A stretch of 64,000 nt of DNA, taken from positions 1-64,000 of the forward strand of contig CANQFB010000007.1 of NCBI GenBank assembly GCA_947598205.1, in the 5' to 3' direction. This DNA comes from an uncultured Clostridia bacterium. GTDB lineage: Bacteria; Bacillota; Clostridia; Christensenellales; Borkfalkiaceae. A program made the translations under genes and the position numbers. Below the pieces are notes generated by a model, which made no database searches, was not told where the DNA came from, and worked only from the letters and a program-made list of their open reading frames with translations. Within the stretch, counting starts at the first letter, position 1; every line of letters starts with the position of its first letter. Shown here in pieces: positions 42,280 to 49,804 of this stretch.

Positions 42280-43824
42280 ATGAAGATCGCGATGACGGGC
42301 GTAAGCGGGAATATGGGGAGAGAGGCCCTCAAACAGACTTTGGAGCTTCCCTCCGTGGCGTATGTCCGCGTGCTCCTTTCCAACAAGAAAAAGAACAATA
42401 AGCTCGCGAAGCGGCTGGCCAAGACCTATGGCGGCCGTATTCAGATCGTGCGCGGCACCGTTGCCGATCCCGCCGCGGCCGCAAAACTCGTCGAGGGCGT
42501 CGATTACGTCGTGCACATGGCGGCGGTCATTCCGCCCGCATCGGACGCGAGCCCCGCGGCGAGCGAAGAATGCAACAGGCGCGGAGCCGTCGCCATCGTA
42601 GATGCGGTGAAGGCCGCCTCTCCCCAACCCAAATATATCCATATTTCGACGGTCGCCCTCTATGGCAACCGCAACGAAAAGCACCCCTTCGGCAGGGTGG
42701 GCGATCCGCTCCTCGTGAGCCCCTTCGACCACTATGCGATGGACAAACTTTACGGCGAGCGGTACTGCCTCGACGCAGGCCTCGATTGCTGGGCCGTCCT
42801 CCGCCAGACGGCGATGCTTCATCCCAACATGATGCACGATAACATCTCCGACGGCCTCATGTTCCACACCGCGGCGAACGCCCCTTTGGAGTGGGTGAGC
42901 TCGCGCGACAGCGGATACCTCATCAAGCGCATTTTGGAGCGCGACGAGAAGGGGGAGGTTGAGGGATTCTGGAAGAAGATCTACAACATCGGCGCGGGCT
43001 TCAAGGGCATGGAGACGGGCTACGATACCTTCAACGACGGGTTCGCCATCATCGGGGGCTCGGCGGAGAAGTTCTTCAAGCCCCATTGGCTCGCCTCGCG
43101 CAATTTCCACGGCCTCTGGTTCTACGACGGCGGCGACCTCGAGGAGCTTTTCTCCTACCAGCGCGACGATGTGCACGAATATTGGAAGTGGATCGGTTCC
43201 CAACACAAACTCTATAAACTCGGCAAATGCGTGCCGCGCGCTCTGATCGACCTCTTCCTCTTCCGCCGCTTGCGCAACCACCGCAATTCGCCTTACCGCT
43301 GGGTGAAGAACAAGGACGAAGCGCGCACGATCGCGACCTTCGGTTCTATGGCGGCGGCGGAGAGCCTTTCGCACGATTGGAAGGACTATAAACTCATCGC
43401 GAAGGGGGATTTCGGCGATTACGACGCGATGCGCGATAAGAAGAACGCCGTCCTCCTCGACCACGGCTACGACGAAGAAAAGCCCATGTCCGCATGGACG
43501 GCCGAGGACCTTCAAGGCGCGGCGGCCTTCCGCGGCGGAAAACTTTTGAGCGAGACGTACGGGGGCGATCCCTACGAGAAACTTCTCTGGGAGTGTCACG
43601 AAGGGCACACCTTCGAGACGAGCGCATATACCGTCCTTTGCGGCGGACATTGGTGCCCCGTTTGCCATCAGCCCGCGCCGTGGAACTTCGACCGCATCGC
43701 CAAATACAGCCCCTTTGTGGCACAGGTCTGGTACGATTCCCACGAAAAAGACGAGAATTATACCTACGGCCTGCGCGAAGACGGATCCTGCTTTGCTGAA
43801 AAATTCGGGGAGGACGAGAGATGA
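42280..43824 (+). CDS. NAD(P)-dependent extended SDR / epimerase-like enzyme with C-terminal Cys/His domain
   Basis: The 514-aa protein starts with a Rossmann fold (MTGVSGNMGREAL, glycine motif at 7-13), DYVVHMAAVIPP, ISTVALYGNR and catalytic YAMDK (Tyr-x3-Lys, about 155-159) typical of extended SDR enzymes. After about residue 290 comes an extra 200-residue region. It ends in a possible metal site: WECHEGHTFE and LCGGHWCPVCHQP (about 446-472), like a treble-clef zinc finger. The fusion is unusual. First gene of four coupled by ATGA overlaps with three flavoproteins. Substrate unknown. There is no AAGGAGG; GAGAGTATCACCT precedes the ATG. Confidence 0.8.
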   Translation: MKIAMTGVSGNMGREALKQTLELPSVAYVRVLLSNKKKNNKLAKRLAKTYGGRIQIVRGTVADPAAAAKLVEGVDYVVHMAAVIPPASDASPAASEECNRRGAVAIVDAVKAASPQPKYIHISTVALYGNRNEKHPFGRVGDPLLVSPFDHYAMDKLYGERYCLDAGLDCWAVLRQTAMLHPNMMHDNISDGLMFHTAANAPLEWVSSRDSGYLIKRILERDEKGEVEGFWKKIYNIGAGFKGMETGYDTFNDGFAIIGGSAEKFFKPHWLASRNFHGLWFYDGGDLEELFSYQRDDVHEYWKWIGSQHKLYKLGKCVPRALIDLFLFRRLRNHRNSPYRWVKNKDEARTIATFGSMAAAESLSHDWKDYKLIAKGDFGDYDAMRDKKNAVLLDHGYDEEKPMSAWTAEDLQGAAAFRGGKLLSETYGGDPYEKLLWECHEGHTFETSAYTVLCGGHWCPVCHQPAPWNFDRIAKYSPFVAQVWYDSHEKDENYTYGLREDGSCFAEKFGEDER

Positions 43825-44684
43825 AGGCGCTCCTTGCCGTCTTTTCGGGAACGGGGAACACAAAGCGCGTCGCCGAGCGCATGGCGGAGGAGATGCGCAA
43901 AAGCGGCCACGAGGCCGAGGTCGTTCTCATCCGAAAGGACGTACCCATGCCCGCGGTCGAGGGATATGATCTCTTGATCGTCGGCTATCCCGTGCACGCA
44001 TTCAACGCCCCTCGGGCGGTGCTGAAATTTTTGAAGACGCTTCCCAAGACGGAGAAGATGCCCGTCTACCTTATCCGCACTTCGGGCGAGCCCTCCAAGC
44101 TCAACGATGCTTCGGGCATTTCGCCCAAGAGGATCCTCTCCCGCCGCGGGTATGAGGTGAAGGGCGAATTCGTCTATGTGATGCCCTATAATATCATCTT
44201 CCGCCATCCCGACGGCATGGTCGCCCGCATGTGGCAATCGGTGGAGTTGCGCATCCCGCGCGATACGAAGGCCATTTTGGAGGGCGCGGAGAATTTGAAG
44301 CACGTGGGCATCATGCGGCGGGCGGCGGCGTTTGCGGTTCGCATCGAGCACCCCGCAATGCCCATCCTCGGCAAGACCTTCCACGCCTCCAAAAAGAAGT
44401 GTATCGGGTGCGGGGCCTGCGTGAGCCTCTGCCCGCGCGGCAACATCCGCATGAAGAAGGGGCGTCCGCACTTCGGCATGCACTGCGTCGGCTGTATGGC
44501 ATGCGCGTTCGGCTGTCCCGAAGACGCCGTGAAGATCTCCCTGCTCAACGCATGGCGCGTCAACGGGCAATATTCCTTCGACGGAACGCCCGCAGAGGAT
44601 GCGGAAGTGGGCAGGTATTGCCGTAAGATGTATCTTCGCTACTTCCATGAGAGCGAAGATCCAAAGGAAGATAAAAAGGAATGA
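43821..44684 (+). CDS. EFR1-type flavodoxin-ferredoxin fusion protein
   Basis: The 287-aa protein fuses an N-terminal flavodoxin (FMN loop FSGTGNTKRVAERM, residues 8-21; VGYPVHAFNAPRAV) to a C-terminal dicluster ferredoxin. The latter has CIGCGACVSLCPRGNI (about 194-209) and CVGCMACAFGCPEDAV (about 221-236). It probably passes electrons between Fe-S donors and the other flavoproteins of the operon. Its ATG overlaps the SDR stop and its stop overlaps the next ATG (ATGA both times), so all are translationally coupled. EFR1 proteins are common in anaerobic Clostridia but their partners are mostly unknown. Confidence 0.9.
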   Translation: MKALLAVFSGTGNTKRVAERMAEEMRKSGHEAEVVLIRKDVPMPAVEGYDLLIVGYPVHAFNAPRAVLKFLKTLPKTEKMPVYLIRTSGEPSKLNDASGISPKRILSRRGYEVKGEFVYVMPYNIIFRHPDGMVARMWQSVELRIPRDTKAILEGAENLKHVGIMRRAAAFAVRIEHPAMPILGKTFHASKKKCIGCGACVSLCPRGNIRMKKGRPHFGMHCVGCMACAFGCPEDAVKISLLNAWRVNGQYSFDGTPAEDAEVGRYCRKMYLRYFHESEDPKEDKKE

Positions 44685-45274
44685 AGAAAGTCCTCTTTGT
44701 AGACGGATGTTTCCGTAAAGAACTCTCGAGAACGGCGCGCCTTTCGCGCGCCTTTTTTTCTGCGCTTGAAGGATACGATATAGTGCGCATCGATCTCGAC
44801 ACCCTGCCCATCGTCCCCCTCGGAAGAAAAGAGATGGAGGAGCGCAACGCTCTCACCGCGGCGGGGGAATACGGGCATACCATGTTCGCCCTCGCCAAGC
44901 AGTTTGCCGAGGCGGACATGGTCGTCATCGCGGCCCCGTTTTGGGACATGGGTATCCCCGCGAAGCTCAAGACCTACCTCGAGCACGTCTCCGTCTCGGG
45001 GATCGCCTTCGACGGCGCGACCTGCCAAGGGGCGTGCCGCGCAGAGCGGATGGTCTTTCTCACGACGCGCGGTCTCGAGATCGAAGAGGGGAACGAGCAG
45101 GAACAGGCGACGCCCTATCTCAAGGCCCTCTGCCGTTTCTTCGGCATCGAAGAATTTATGTCCGTCTCCTGCTACGGGCTCGACGTCGTGCCGCCCGAAG
45201 AGTGCGAGAGCCGCCTTCGCCGCGCAGAGGAAGAAGCAATTATGCTCGCAAAGAGCTTGGAGGCCTATCAATGA
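44681..45274 (+). CDS. NAD(P)H-dependent FMN oxidoreductase (flavodoxin-2 / AzoR-like)
   Basis: The 197-aa protein has the flavodoxin-like quinone reductase layout: MKKVLFVDGCFRKELSRTARL at the N-terminus, AEADMVVIAAPFWDMGIPAKLKTYLEHVSVSGIAF (about 75-110, as in AzoR/FMN-dependent NADH azoreductases), and a C-terminal helix. It reduces quinones, azo dyes or similar electrophiles with NAD(P)H. Coupled to the genes on either side by ATGA overlaps. The natural substrate may be the product of the operon's SDR enzyme, which is inference. Confidence 0.85.
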   Translation: MKKVLFVDGCFRKELSRTARLSRAFFSALEGYDIVRIDLDTLPIVPLGRKEMEERNALTAAGEYGHTMFALAKQFAEADMVVIAAPFWDMGIPAKLKTYLEHVSVSGIAFDGATCQGACRAERMVFLTTRGLEIEEGNEQEQATPYLKALCRFFGIEEFMSVSCYGLDVVPPEECESRLRRAEEEAIMLAKSLEAYQ

Positions 45275-45894
45275 AGGTAATTTTGATCAACGGCAGTCCC
45301 AACGAAAAGGGGTGCACAAACAGGGCGCTTACGGAAGTGGCCGAAACGCTCAAAAAAGAGGGCGTGGAGAGCGAAATTTTATGGCTCGGCAAAAGGCCCG
45401 TCGCAGGCTGTATCGCCTGCGGACATTGCAAAAAAGAGGGGCTTTGCGTCTTCGACGATCCCGTCAACGACCTCGCCCGCCGCGCGGACAGCTTCGATGC
45501 GCTCATCGTCGGTTCGCCCGTCTATTATGCGGGCCCGAGCGGGCAGGTCATGGCGTTTTTGGATCGCCTCTTCTACACCGCGGGCAGAAAGATGGCGGGG
45601 AAATTAGGCGCCGCCGTCGTCAGTTGCAGGAGAGGGGGCGCGAGCGCGGCCTTCGACCGCCTCAATAAATATTTTATGATGAACTGTATGCCCGTCGTCT
45701 CCTCGCAGTATTGGAATCAGGTCCACGGCAACACGCCCGAGGAAGTGGAGAAGGACGAGGAGGGCTTACAGACCATGCGCACCCTCGCCCGCTACACGGC
45801 ATGGCTATTGAAGAATATCGAGGCGGGCAAGGCGCAGGGCGTCTCCCTTCCCGCGCCCGAACAGCCCCGCCTGCACACCAATTTTATAAGGTAA
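45271..45894 (+). CDS. Iron-sulfur flavoprotein-like NAD(P)H-dependent oxidoreductase
   Basis: The 207-aa flavodoxin-fold protein has MKVILINGSPNEKGCTNRAL (FMN phosphate loop), a Cys motif GCIACGHCKKEGLCVF (about 49-64) resembling iron-sulfur flavoproteins, and GSPVYYAGPSGQVMAFLDRLFY. It is the last gene of the four-gene redox operon; the ATG at 45271 overlaps the upstream stop and has GGAGG upstream. It is likely cytoplasmic. Whether the Cys residues hold a cluster cannot be decided from sequence. Confidence 0.85.
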   Translation: MKVILINGSPNEKGCTNRALTEVAETLKKEGVESEILWLGKRPVAGCIACGHCKKEGLCVFDDPVNDLARRADSFDALIVGSPVYYAGPSGQVMAFLDRLFYTAGRKMAGKLGAAVVSCRRGGASAAFDRLNKYFMMNCMPVVSSQYWNQVHGNTPEEVEKDEEGLQTMRTLARYTAWLLKNIEAGKAQGVSLPAPEQPRLHTNFIR

Positions 45895-46145
45895 AGCCTT
45901 CCCCCATGGATGGGGGAAGAATCCCGTATTACGAAGCCTACTTGCTTCTGAATTTCGTCATGCTGCCCCGCGCGCATTTTGATTGCGCGAAGCGCGGCAC
46001 GAGCGCTTTGCGCGAAGTAGCGAAGTCGAAGCATCACCATATTATAAATAAGGTGATTCCTCGACGTTGCTCGGAATGACGAATTAGAAGCTCAACCCCA
46101 TCAGTCACCCCCAAGGGGTGACAGCTTCCCCCTTACAAAGGGGGA
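45895..46145. repeat. Palindromic intergenic repeats between redox operon and metQ
   Basis: Contains CCCCCATGGATGGGGG (45902-45917), a GTCATGC...GCGAAGTCGAAGCATCACC/GGTGATTCC...CGGAATGAC palindromic unit (about 45957-46080) and CAGTCACCCCCAAGGGGTGACAGCTTCCCCC (about 46101). No gene. The last hairpin near metQ may end its transcription. Confidence 0.8.
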
Positions 46146-46160
46146 GGCCTTTTTTGTTCC

Positions 46161-47009
46161 TTATTCTACCGAAAAGACAGGCAGGACTGCGCCGCTATAG
46201 GTATTCTTGATGAAATCGGCGACCTTCGGCGTGCAGAGGGCCGTAAGGAGGGCCTTGATCTTGGGATGGGTTTCGTTTCCCTTCTTCACGGCGATGATAT
46301 TGGCGTAGAGCTGTGCCGCGTCGCCCGAGGCGTCTTCAAAGGCAAGCGCATCCTGCGATTTCAGCCCCGCTTGCAGGGCATAGTTCCCGTTGATGACGGC
46401 GATCGTCCCTGCCTTGGATTCCTTGAGAAGCTGGGGAACGGTCTGTGCCTCAGCCGCTTTCACGGTGTTGCCCTTGGCGTCGGCGATGTCTTCGGTGGTG
46501 AGCGATTCCGTGAAGGAGGTCTCCTTCAGGGCGATCAGCCCCTCATCCTGTAGAAGATAGAGCGCGCGGGCGAGGTTGGAACCGTCGTTCGGAACGAGGA
46601 TGGTCCTGCCCGTTTTGACCGCCGCATAGTCCTCTTTCGTCACCTCCCTGCCGTAGATGCCGAAGGGCTCATAGTGGATCTTTCCCGCAGAAGCGAGGTG
46701 GGTACCATGCTCTGCGTTGAAGGTGTTGAGATAGGGCGTGTGTTGGAAATAGTTCGCGTCAAGATCGCCGTCTTCGAGCGCGATGTTGGGGGTGATGTAG
46801 TCGTCGAACACTTTCACCTCGAGGGTGTAGCCGTAGGCGGCGAGATCCTCTTCGATCGCGGCCAGGATCTCCGCATGGGGGGTCTGGCTCGCGCCCACTG
46901 TGATGGTGTAGGGGTGCTTGTCGATCCCCGCGCTTCCGCAAGCGGCGAAGCCGAAGAGGGTGCAGGCGGCCAGCGCCGCCGAGAGAATGGCTGTCAGTAC
47001 TTTTTTCAT
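46161..47009 (-). CDS. metQ: D-methionine-binding lipoprotein MetQ
   Basis: The 282-aa substrate-binding lipoprotein (lipobox GFAAC, Cys about 24) has the NlpA/MetQ signature: ITVGASQTPHAEIL, VKVFDDYITPNIALEDGDLDANYFQHTPYL, HYEPFGIYG, ILVPNDGSNLARALYLLQDEGLI and VINGNYALQAGL. It captures methionine outside the membrane for MetN-MetI. Third gene of the operon, 13 bp after metI. The operon lies behind a Met-rich leader peptide and terminator. Confidence 0.95.
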   Translation of the reverse strand: MKKVLTAILSAALAACTLFGFAACGSAGIDKHPYTITVGASQTPHAEILAAIEEDLAAYGYTLEVKVFDDYITPNIALEDGDLDANYFQHTPYLNTFNAEHGTHLASAGKIHYEPFGIYGREVTKEDYAAVKTGRTILVPNDGSNLARALYLLQDEGLIALKETSFTESLTTEDIADAKGNTVKAAEAQTVPQLLKESKAGTIAVINGNYALQAGLKSQDALAFEDASGDAAQLYANIIAVKKGNETHPKIKALLTALCTPKVADFIKNTYSGAVLPVFSVE

Positions 47010-47022
47010 AATATTTACTCCT

Positions 47023-47748
47023 TTATATTGATTTTTCTATATTGATTTTTCTTTTTTTGCGGCGGCAGTTGCGTTTATCGAGGCGCTTGGCAAGATACAT
47101 GCCGACTTCCTGTATCACCTGTACGAGGATGACGATCAGCGCGACGCATAGCCAGATGACGTCCTGCGCGTTGGAAGTGCGCGCCTTTGTCACGGCGATC
47201 GCGCCCAATCCGCCCCCTGCGATCGTGCCCGCCATGGCCGAATATCCGACGATGGTGACGGTGGAGATGACCGCTCCCACGATGAGCGAGGGCTTCGCTT
47301 CGGGCAGAAGGACCTTGCAGATAATGCCCATCGTCCCCGTTCCCATCGCCCGCGCCGCCTCGATGACGCCCTTATCCACCTCTTTTACCGAACTTTCCAC
47401 CATGCGCGCCACATAGGGCGTTGCCGCGACGATGAGCATGAAGATCATCGCCTCGTTTCCGATGCTCGTGCCCACCACCGCCCGCGCCGCGGGGATGAGG
47501 GCGACCATGAGGATGATGAAGGGGATACTGCGGAGGATATTCACCAAAAATCCCACGATCTTGTTGAGCCATACGATGGGGCGGATCCCGCCCTTCTCCG
47601 TGACGCACAGCAAGATCCCGAGCGGAAGCCCAAAAAGGTAGGCGAACGCCGCGGAGACGACGGTGTGGTATAGGGTGATGCCGAGCCCCTCCAAAAATCC
47701 AGAGGGCCCGATCTGGGTGAAGAGCTTGCTCACAAGCAGCGCGTCCAT
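47023..47748 (-). CDS. metI: Methionine ABC transporter permease MetI
   Basis: The 241-aa permease has about five helices and the typical N-terminus (LGITLYHTVVSAAFAYLFGLPLGILL), LRSIPFIILMVALIP, and the EAA loop VIEAARAMGTGTMGIICKVLLPEAKPSLI. Its ATG at 47748 directly abuts the metN stop codon, with AAGGAGGAAC inside metN as ribosome binding site. The last codons come from a 14-bp direct repeat (ATATTGATTTTTCT on the plus strand, about 47028-47054), which duplicates a KINIE/EKSI-like end. Confidence 0.95.
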   Translation of the reverse strand: MDALLVSKLFTQIGPSGFLEGLGITLYHTVVSAAFAYLFGLPLGILLCVTEKGGIRPIVWLNKIVGFLVNILRSIPFIILMVALIPAARAVVGTSIGNEAMIFMLIVAATPYVARMVESSVKEVDKGVIEAARAMGTGTMGIICKVLLPEAKPSLIVGAVISTVTIVGYSAMAGTIAGGGLGAIAVTKARTSNAQDVIWLCVALIVILVQVIQEVGMYLAKRLDKRNCRRKKRKINIEKSI

Positions 47749-48735
47749 TCAAAGTTCCTCCTTAAATACGACATTTTTTTGGGTGAGGAAGCGCTTGACC
47801 GTCTCCTCTTTCTCTTCCGATGGAAGGGAGATGACCATGTGCCCGTATGTCTTTCCGTCGATATTTTTCGTGTCGGCATAGAGGATGTTCACGGCCGCCC
47901 CGCATTCCATCGCGAGCGCGGAGACGATGGGCATGTCTGCCTCCTCCCCGTTGAAGACGAGGCGGAACTTCTTCCCGCCCGCGCTCTCTATCGAACGGAT
48001 GAGGTTCGGGATGATGAGCTCCTTCGCGATCTCGGAACGGGGGAAGGCAAACACTTCCTCCACTTTGCCCTGCTCGGCGATGCGGCTCTTATCGATGACG
48101 GCAACATCCGTGCAGATGCTCTCGACCACCTTCATCTCATGCGTGATGACGACGATGGTGACGCCGAGGGTGCGGTTGACCGTCTTCAGAAGGGAAAGGA
48201 TGGCGGCCGTCGTGTTGGGGTCGAGCGCGCTTGTCGCCTCGTCGCAGAGGAGATATTTGGGGTTCAAGGCGAGGGCGCGGGCGATCGCGACGCGCTGTTT
48301 CTGCCCGCCCGAGAGTTCCGAGGGGTAGGCCTTCGCCTTATCTGCGATCCCCACGAGCTCCAAAAGTTTTGCGATGCGCTCCTTCGCCTCTGCACGGGGG
48401 ACATGGGCGATCTCGAGGGGGAAGCGCACGTTCGCCTCGACGGTGCGCTGTCCCAAAAGATTGAAGTTCTGGAAGATCATCCCGATGCCCCTTCTGATCT
48501 CCAAAAGCCGCTTCTTTTTTACCTTCATGAGGTCTTCGCCGTCGATGAGCACCCGCCCCGCCGTAGGACGTTCCAAAAGGTTAATGCACCGCACGAGGGT
48601 GCTTTTCCCCGCGCCCGAAAGTCCGATGATGCCGAAGACCGCCCCGTCGGGAATGGAAAGGTCAATATCTTCGAGCGCGACAATCTCGCCGTTTGCGGAA
48701 GGATAGACCTTGCGAATGTGTGAAAGTTCGATCAT
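47749..48735 (-). CDS. metN: Methionine ABC transporter ATPase MetN
   Basis: The 328-aa ATPase shows Walker A GLSGAGKST (about 38-46), Q-loop IFQNFNLL, signature ELSGGQKQRVAIARALA, Walker B YLLCDEATSALD and switch ITHEM. A C-terminal NIL domain (about 255-328) senses methionine and inhibits transport in this family. It powers uptake through MetI. The ATG at 48735 follows CGGAGGACGAA. First gene of the operon behind the attenuator. Confidence 0.96.
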   Translation of the reverse strand: MIELSHIRKVYPSANGEIVALEDIDLSIPDGAVFGIIGLSGAGKSTLVRCINLLERPTAGRVLIDGEDLMKVKKKRLLEIRRGIGMIFQNFNLLGQRTVEANVRFPLEIAHVPRAEAKERIAKLLELVGIADKAKAYPSELSGGQKQRVAIARALALNPKYLLCDEATSALDPNTTAAILSLLKTVNRTLGVTIVVITHEMKVVESICTDVAVIDKSRIAEQGKVEEVFAFPRSEIAKELIIPNLIRSIESAGGKKFRLVFNGEEADMPIVSALAMECGAAVNILYADTKNIDGKTYGHMVISLPSEEKEETVKRFLTQKNVVFKEEL

Positions 48736-48750
48736 TTCGTCCTCCGAATA

Positions 48751-48782
48751 GAAAAATATCCCCGGGAGAAAAATTCCCGGGG
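48751..48782 (-). terminator. Attenuator-type terminator in the metNIQ leader
   Basis: On the minus strand CCCCGGGA (48775-48782) and TCCCGGGG (48760-48767) form an 8-bp GC stem, followed by ATATTTTTC. It lies between the leader peptide and metN, so it can abort the operon. Confidence 0.85.
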
Positions 48783-48814
48783 AGAAAGAGACGCAATATG
48801 AGCTGAAGGGGGAG

Positions 48815-48901
48815 TTATTTTTCCACGGCGATCAGCCCGCGCATTTCTGCCCGGGATGTGCTCATTCGCATCATTCGATTGTCGAGATGCAAACTTTGCA
48901 T
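48815..48901 (-). CDS. Methionine-rich leader peptide of metNIQ
   Basis: A 28-codon ORF starting MQSLHLDNRMMRMSTSRAEM and ending with VEK and TAA. Five of 28 codons are Met (positions 1, 10, 11, 13, 20). It has an ideal ribosome binding site (AAGGAG at 48909-48914, 7-nt spacing) and a good promoter. The intrinsic terminator follows. The layout is that of classical amino-acid attenuation: Met-codon reading would report Met-tRNA supply. Codons 16-17 (TCCCGGG, 48850-48856) can pair with the 5' arm of the terminator and act as antiterminator. No SAM-I or other known S-box signature is seen in this leader. Confidence 0.75.
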   Translation of the reverse strand: MQSLHLDNRMMRMSTSRAEMRGLIAVEK

Positions 48902-48926
48902 GCCGTAACTCCTTGGATTTTTCTTG

Positions 48927-48956
48927 ATTTTATCATGAGGTTTACGCCCTTGTCAA
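48927..48956 (-). promoter_or_regulatory. Promoter of the met leader and metNIQ
   Basis: On the minus strand TTGACA (48951-48956), 18 bp, TAAAAT (48927-48932). Confidence 0.75.
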
Positions 48957-48984
48957 GCATTTTTTCACCCCTTTTGCGAATTTC

Positions 48985-49305
48985 CTAAAATTAGAAAGCT
49001 CCCCCGTGAGGGGGAAGGCGTCGCAACTTGTCGCCCCCCGTAGGGGGAGATGTCGCGAGCCCCGCGTTTTTTCAATATGTCATACCGAGCCCGCAAAGCG
49101 GGCGAGCGTATCCCCTGATACGAAGTCGAAGCATTACCATATTATAATAAGGTGATTCCTCGGCGTTGCTCGGAATGACGAATTAGTAGCCTCAACCCCC
49201 ATCAGTCGCCTGCGGCGACAGCCTCCCCCTTGGAAGGGGGAGGCCTCCCCCCCGCGGCCGCTTTTGCCGTGACGAATGGGGGCGCGCGCTCCCTCTCCGC
49301 TTCGC
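48985..49305. repeat. Mosaic of palindromic intergenic repeats
   Basis: Includes CTCCCCCGTGAGGGGGAAGG (about 49000), GTCGCCCCCCGTAGGGGGAG (about 49029), a GTCATACCGAGC...GAATGAC unit similar to 46.0 kb, and CAGTCGCCTGCGGCGACAGCCTCCCCC (about 49203). No gene is seen. Confidence 0.8.
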
Positions 49306-49420
49306 GTGCCTTAAACAAAAATGTTAGGTTATGTTAAAAAATTTATTGAAAAATGTAAATGTCGGGCTGAAATTCAACATGTTTTGAAATAATAAAACAA
49401 ATTATGTGAAATATTCACAT

Positions 49421-49430
49421 GGGGGGGGGG
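49421..49430. other. Run of ten G residues
   Basis: A homopolymeric G10 tract lies about 30 bp upstream of the -35 of the giant surface-protein promoter, in AT-rich DNA. Such tracts are slippage-prone and can vary expression. Confidence 0.6.
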
Positions 49431-49457
49431 TGCTAACGGAAGATGGAAAATTTTCAT

Positions 49458-49486
49458 TTGATTTTTCCAAACCACTATGATAAAAT
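49458..49486 (+). promoter_or_regulatory. Promoter of the MBG surface-protein operon
   Basis: TTGATT (49458-49463), 17 bp, TAAAAT (49481-49486). This predicts a leader of about 310 nt. Confidence 0.5.
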
Positions 49487-49489
49487 TTG

Positions 49490-49804
49490 CTTAACTTTTG
49501 CAAACAAAATTCGCGGGTGTGGAAAAACCCTCACAAATCCGCCATAATAAGATTGTGTTGCAAAGCCCCAAAGCCGTTTCGATCGAAATTTGCTTCGCCG
49601 CGATCGCCTCTCTTCTATAAGGAGAAGCGCAAACATGGCGGGCCTGCGTCTTCGGGGCATATCATGGGTTTGCTATCTAATCTTTCGACCGCGCGGTGCG
49701 TCTATGGAAGTCGGCTTTCGGCCCCATGTTTCGCGCGTACATATATATAGAAGTTCTGATATATAGAAGTTCTGAAAATATCTCTTGCAACGAGGAGAAC
49801 ATCA
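49490..49804 (+). promoter_or_regulatory. Long unassigned 5' leader of the giant surface protein
   Basis: The leader has a CGATCG...CGATCG pair, a GCAAAC/GTTTGC helix near 49630-49675, and a tandem 16-bp repeat (TATAGAAGTTCTGATA period, about 49744-49774). A short ORF (ATG at about 49635 after AAGGAG) could encode about 40 residues. I cannot match it to a known riboswitch class. Confidence 0.35.

Noticed and set aside
48736..48956. SAM-I riboswitch in front of metNIQ
   Set aside because: No AGAGG-type P1/P2 core or GCAACC motif is seen; the region is instead explained by a leader ORF plus terminator.
49510..49620. Possible c-di-GMP-I riboswitch because of GCAAAGCC near 49560
   Set aside because: The other obligatory parts (GCACAGGGCAAACC, receptor loop pairing) are missing.
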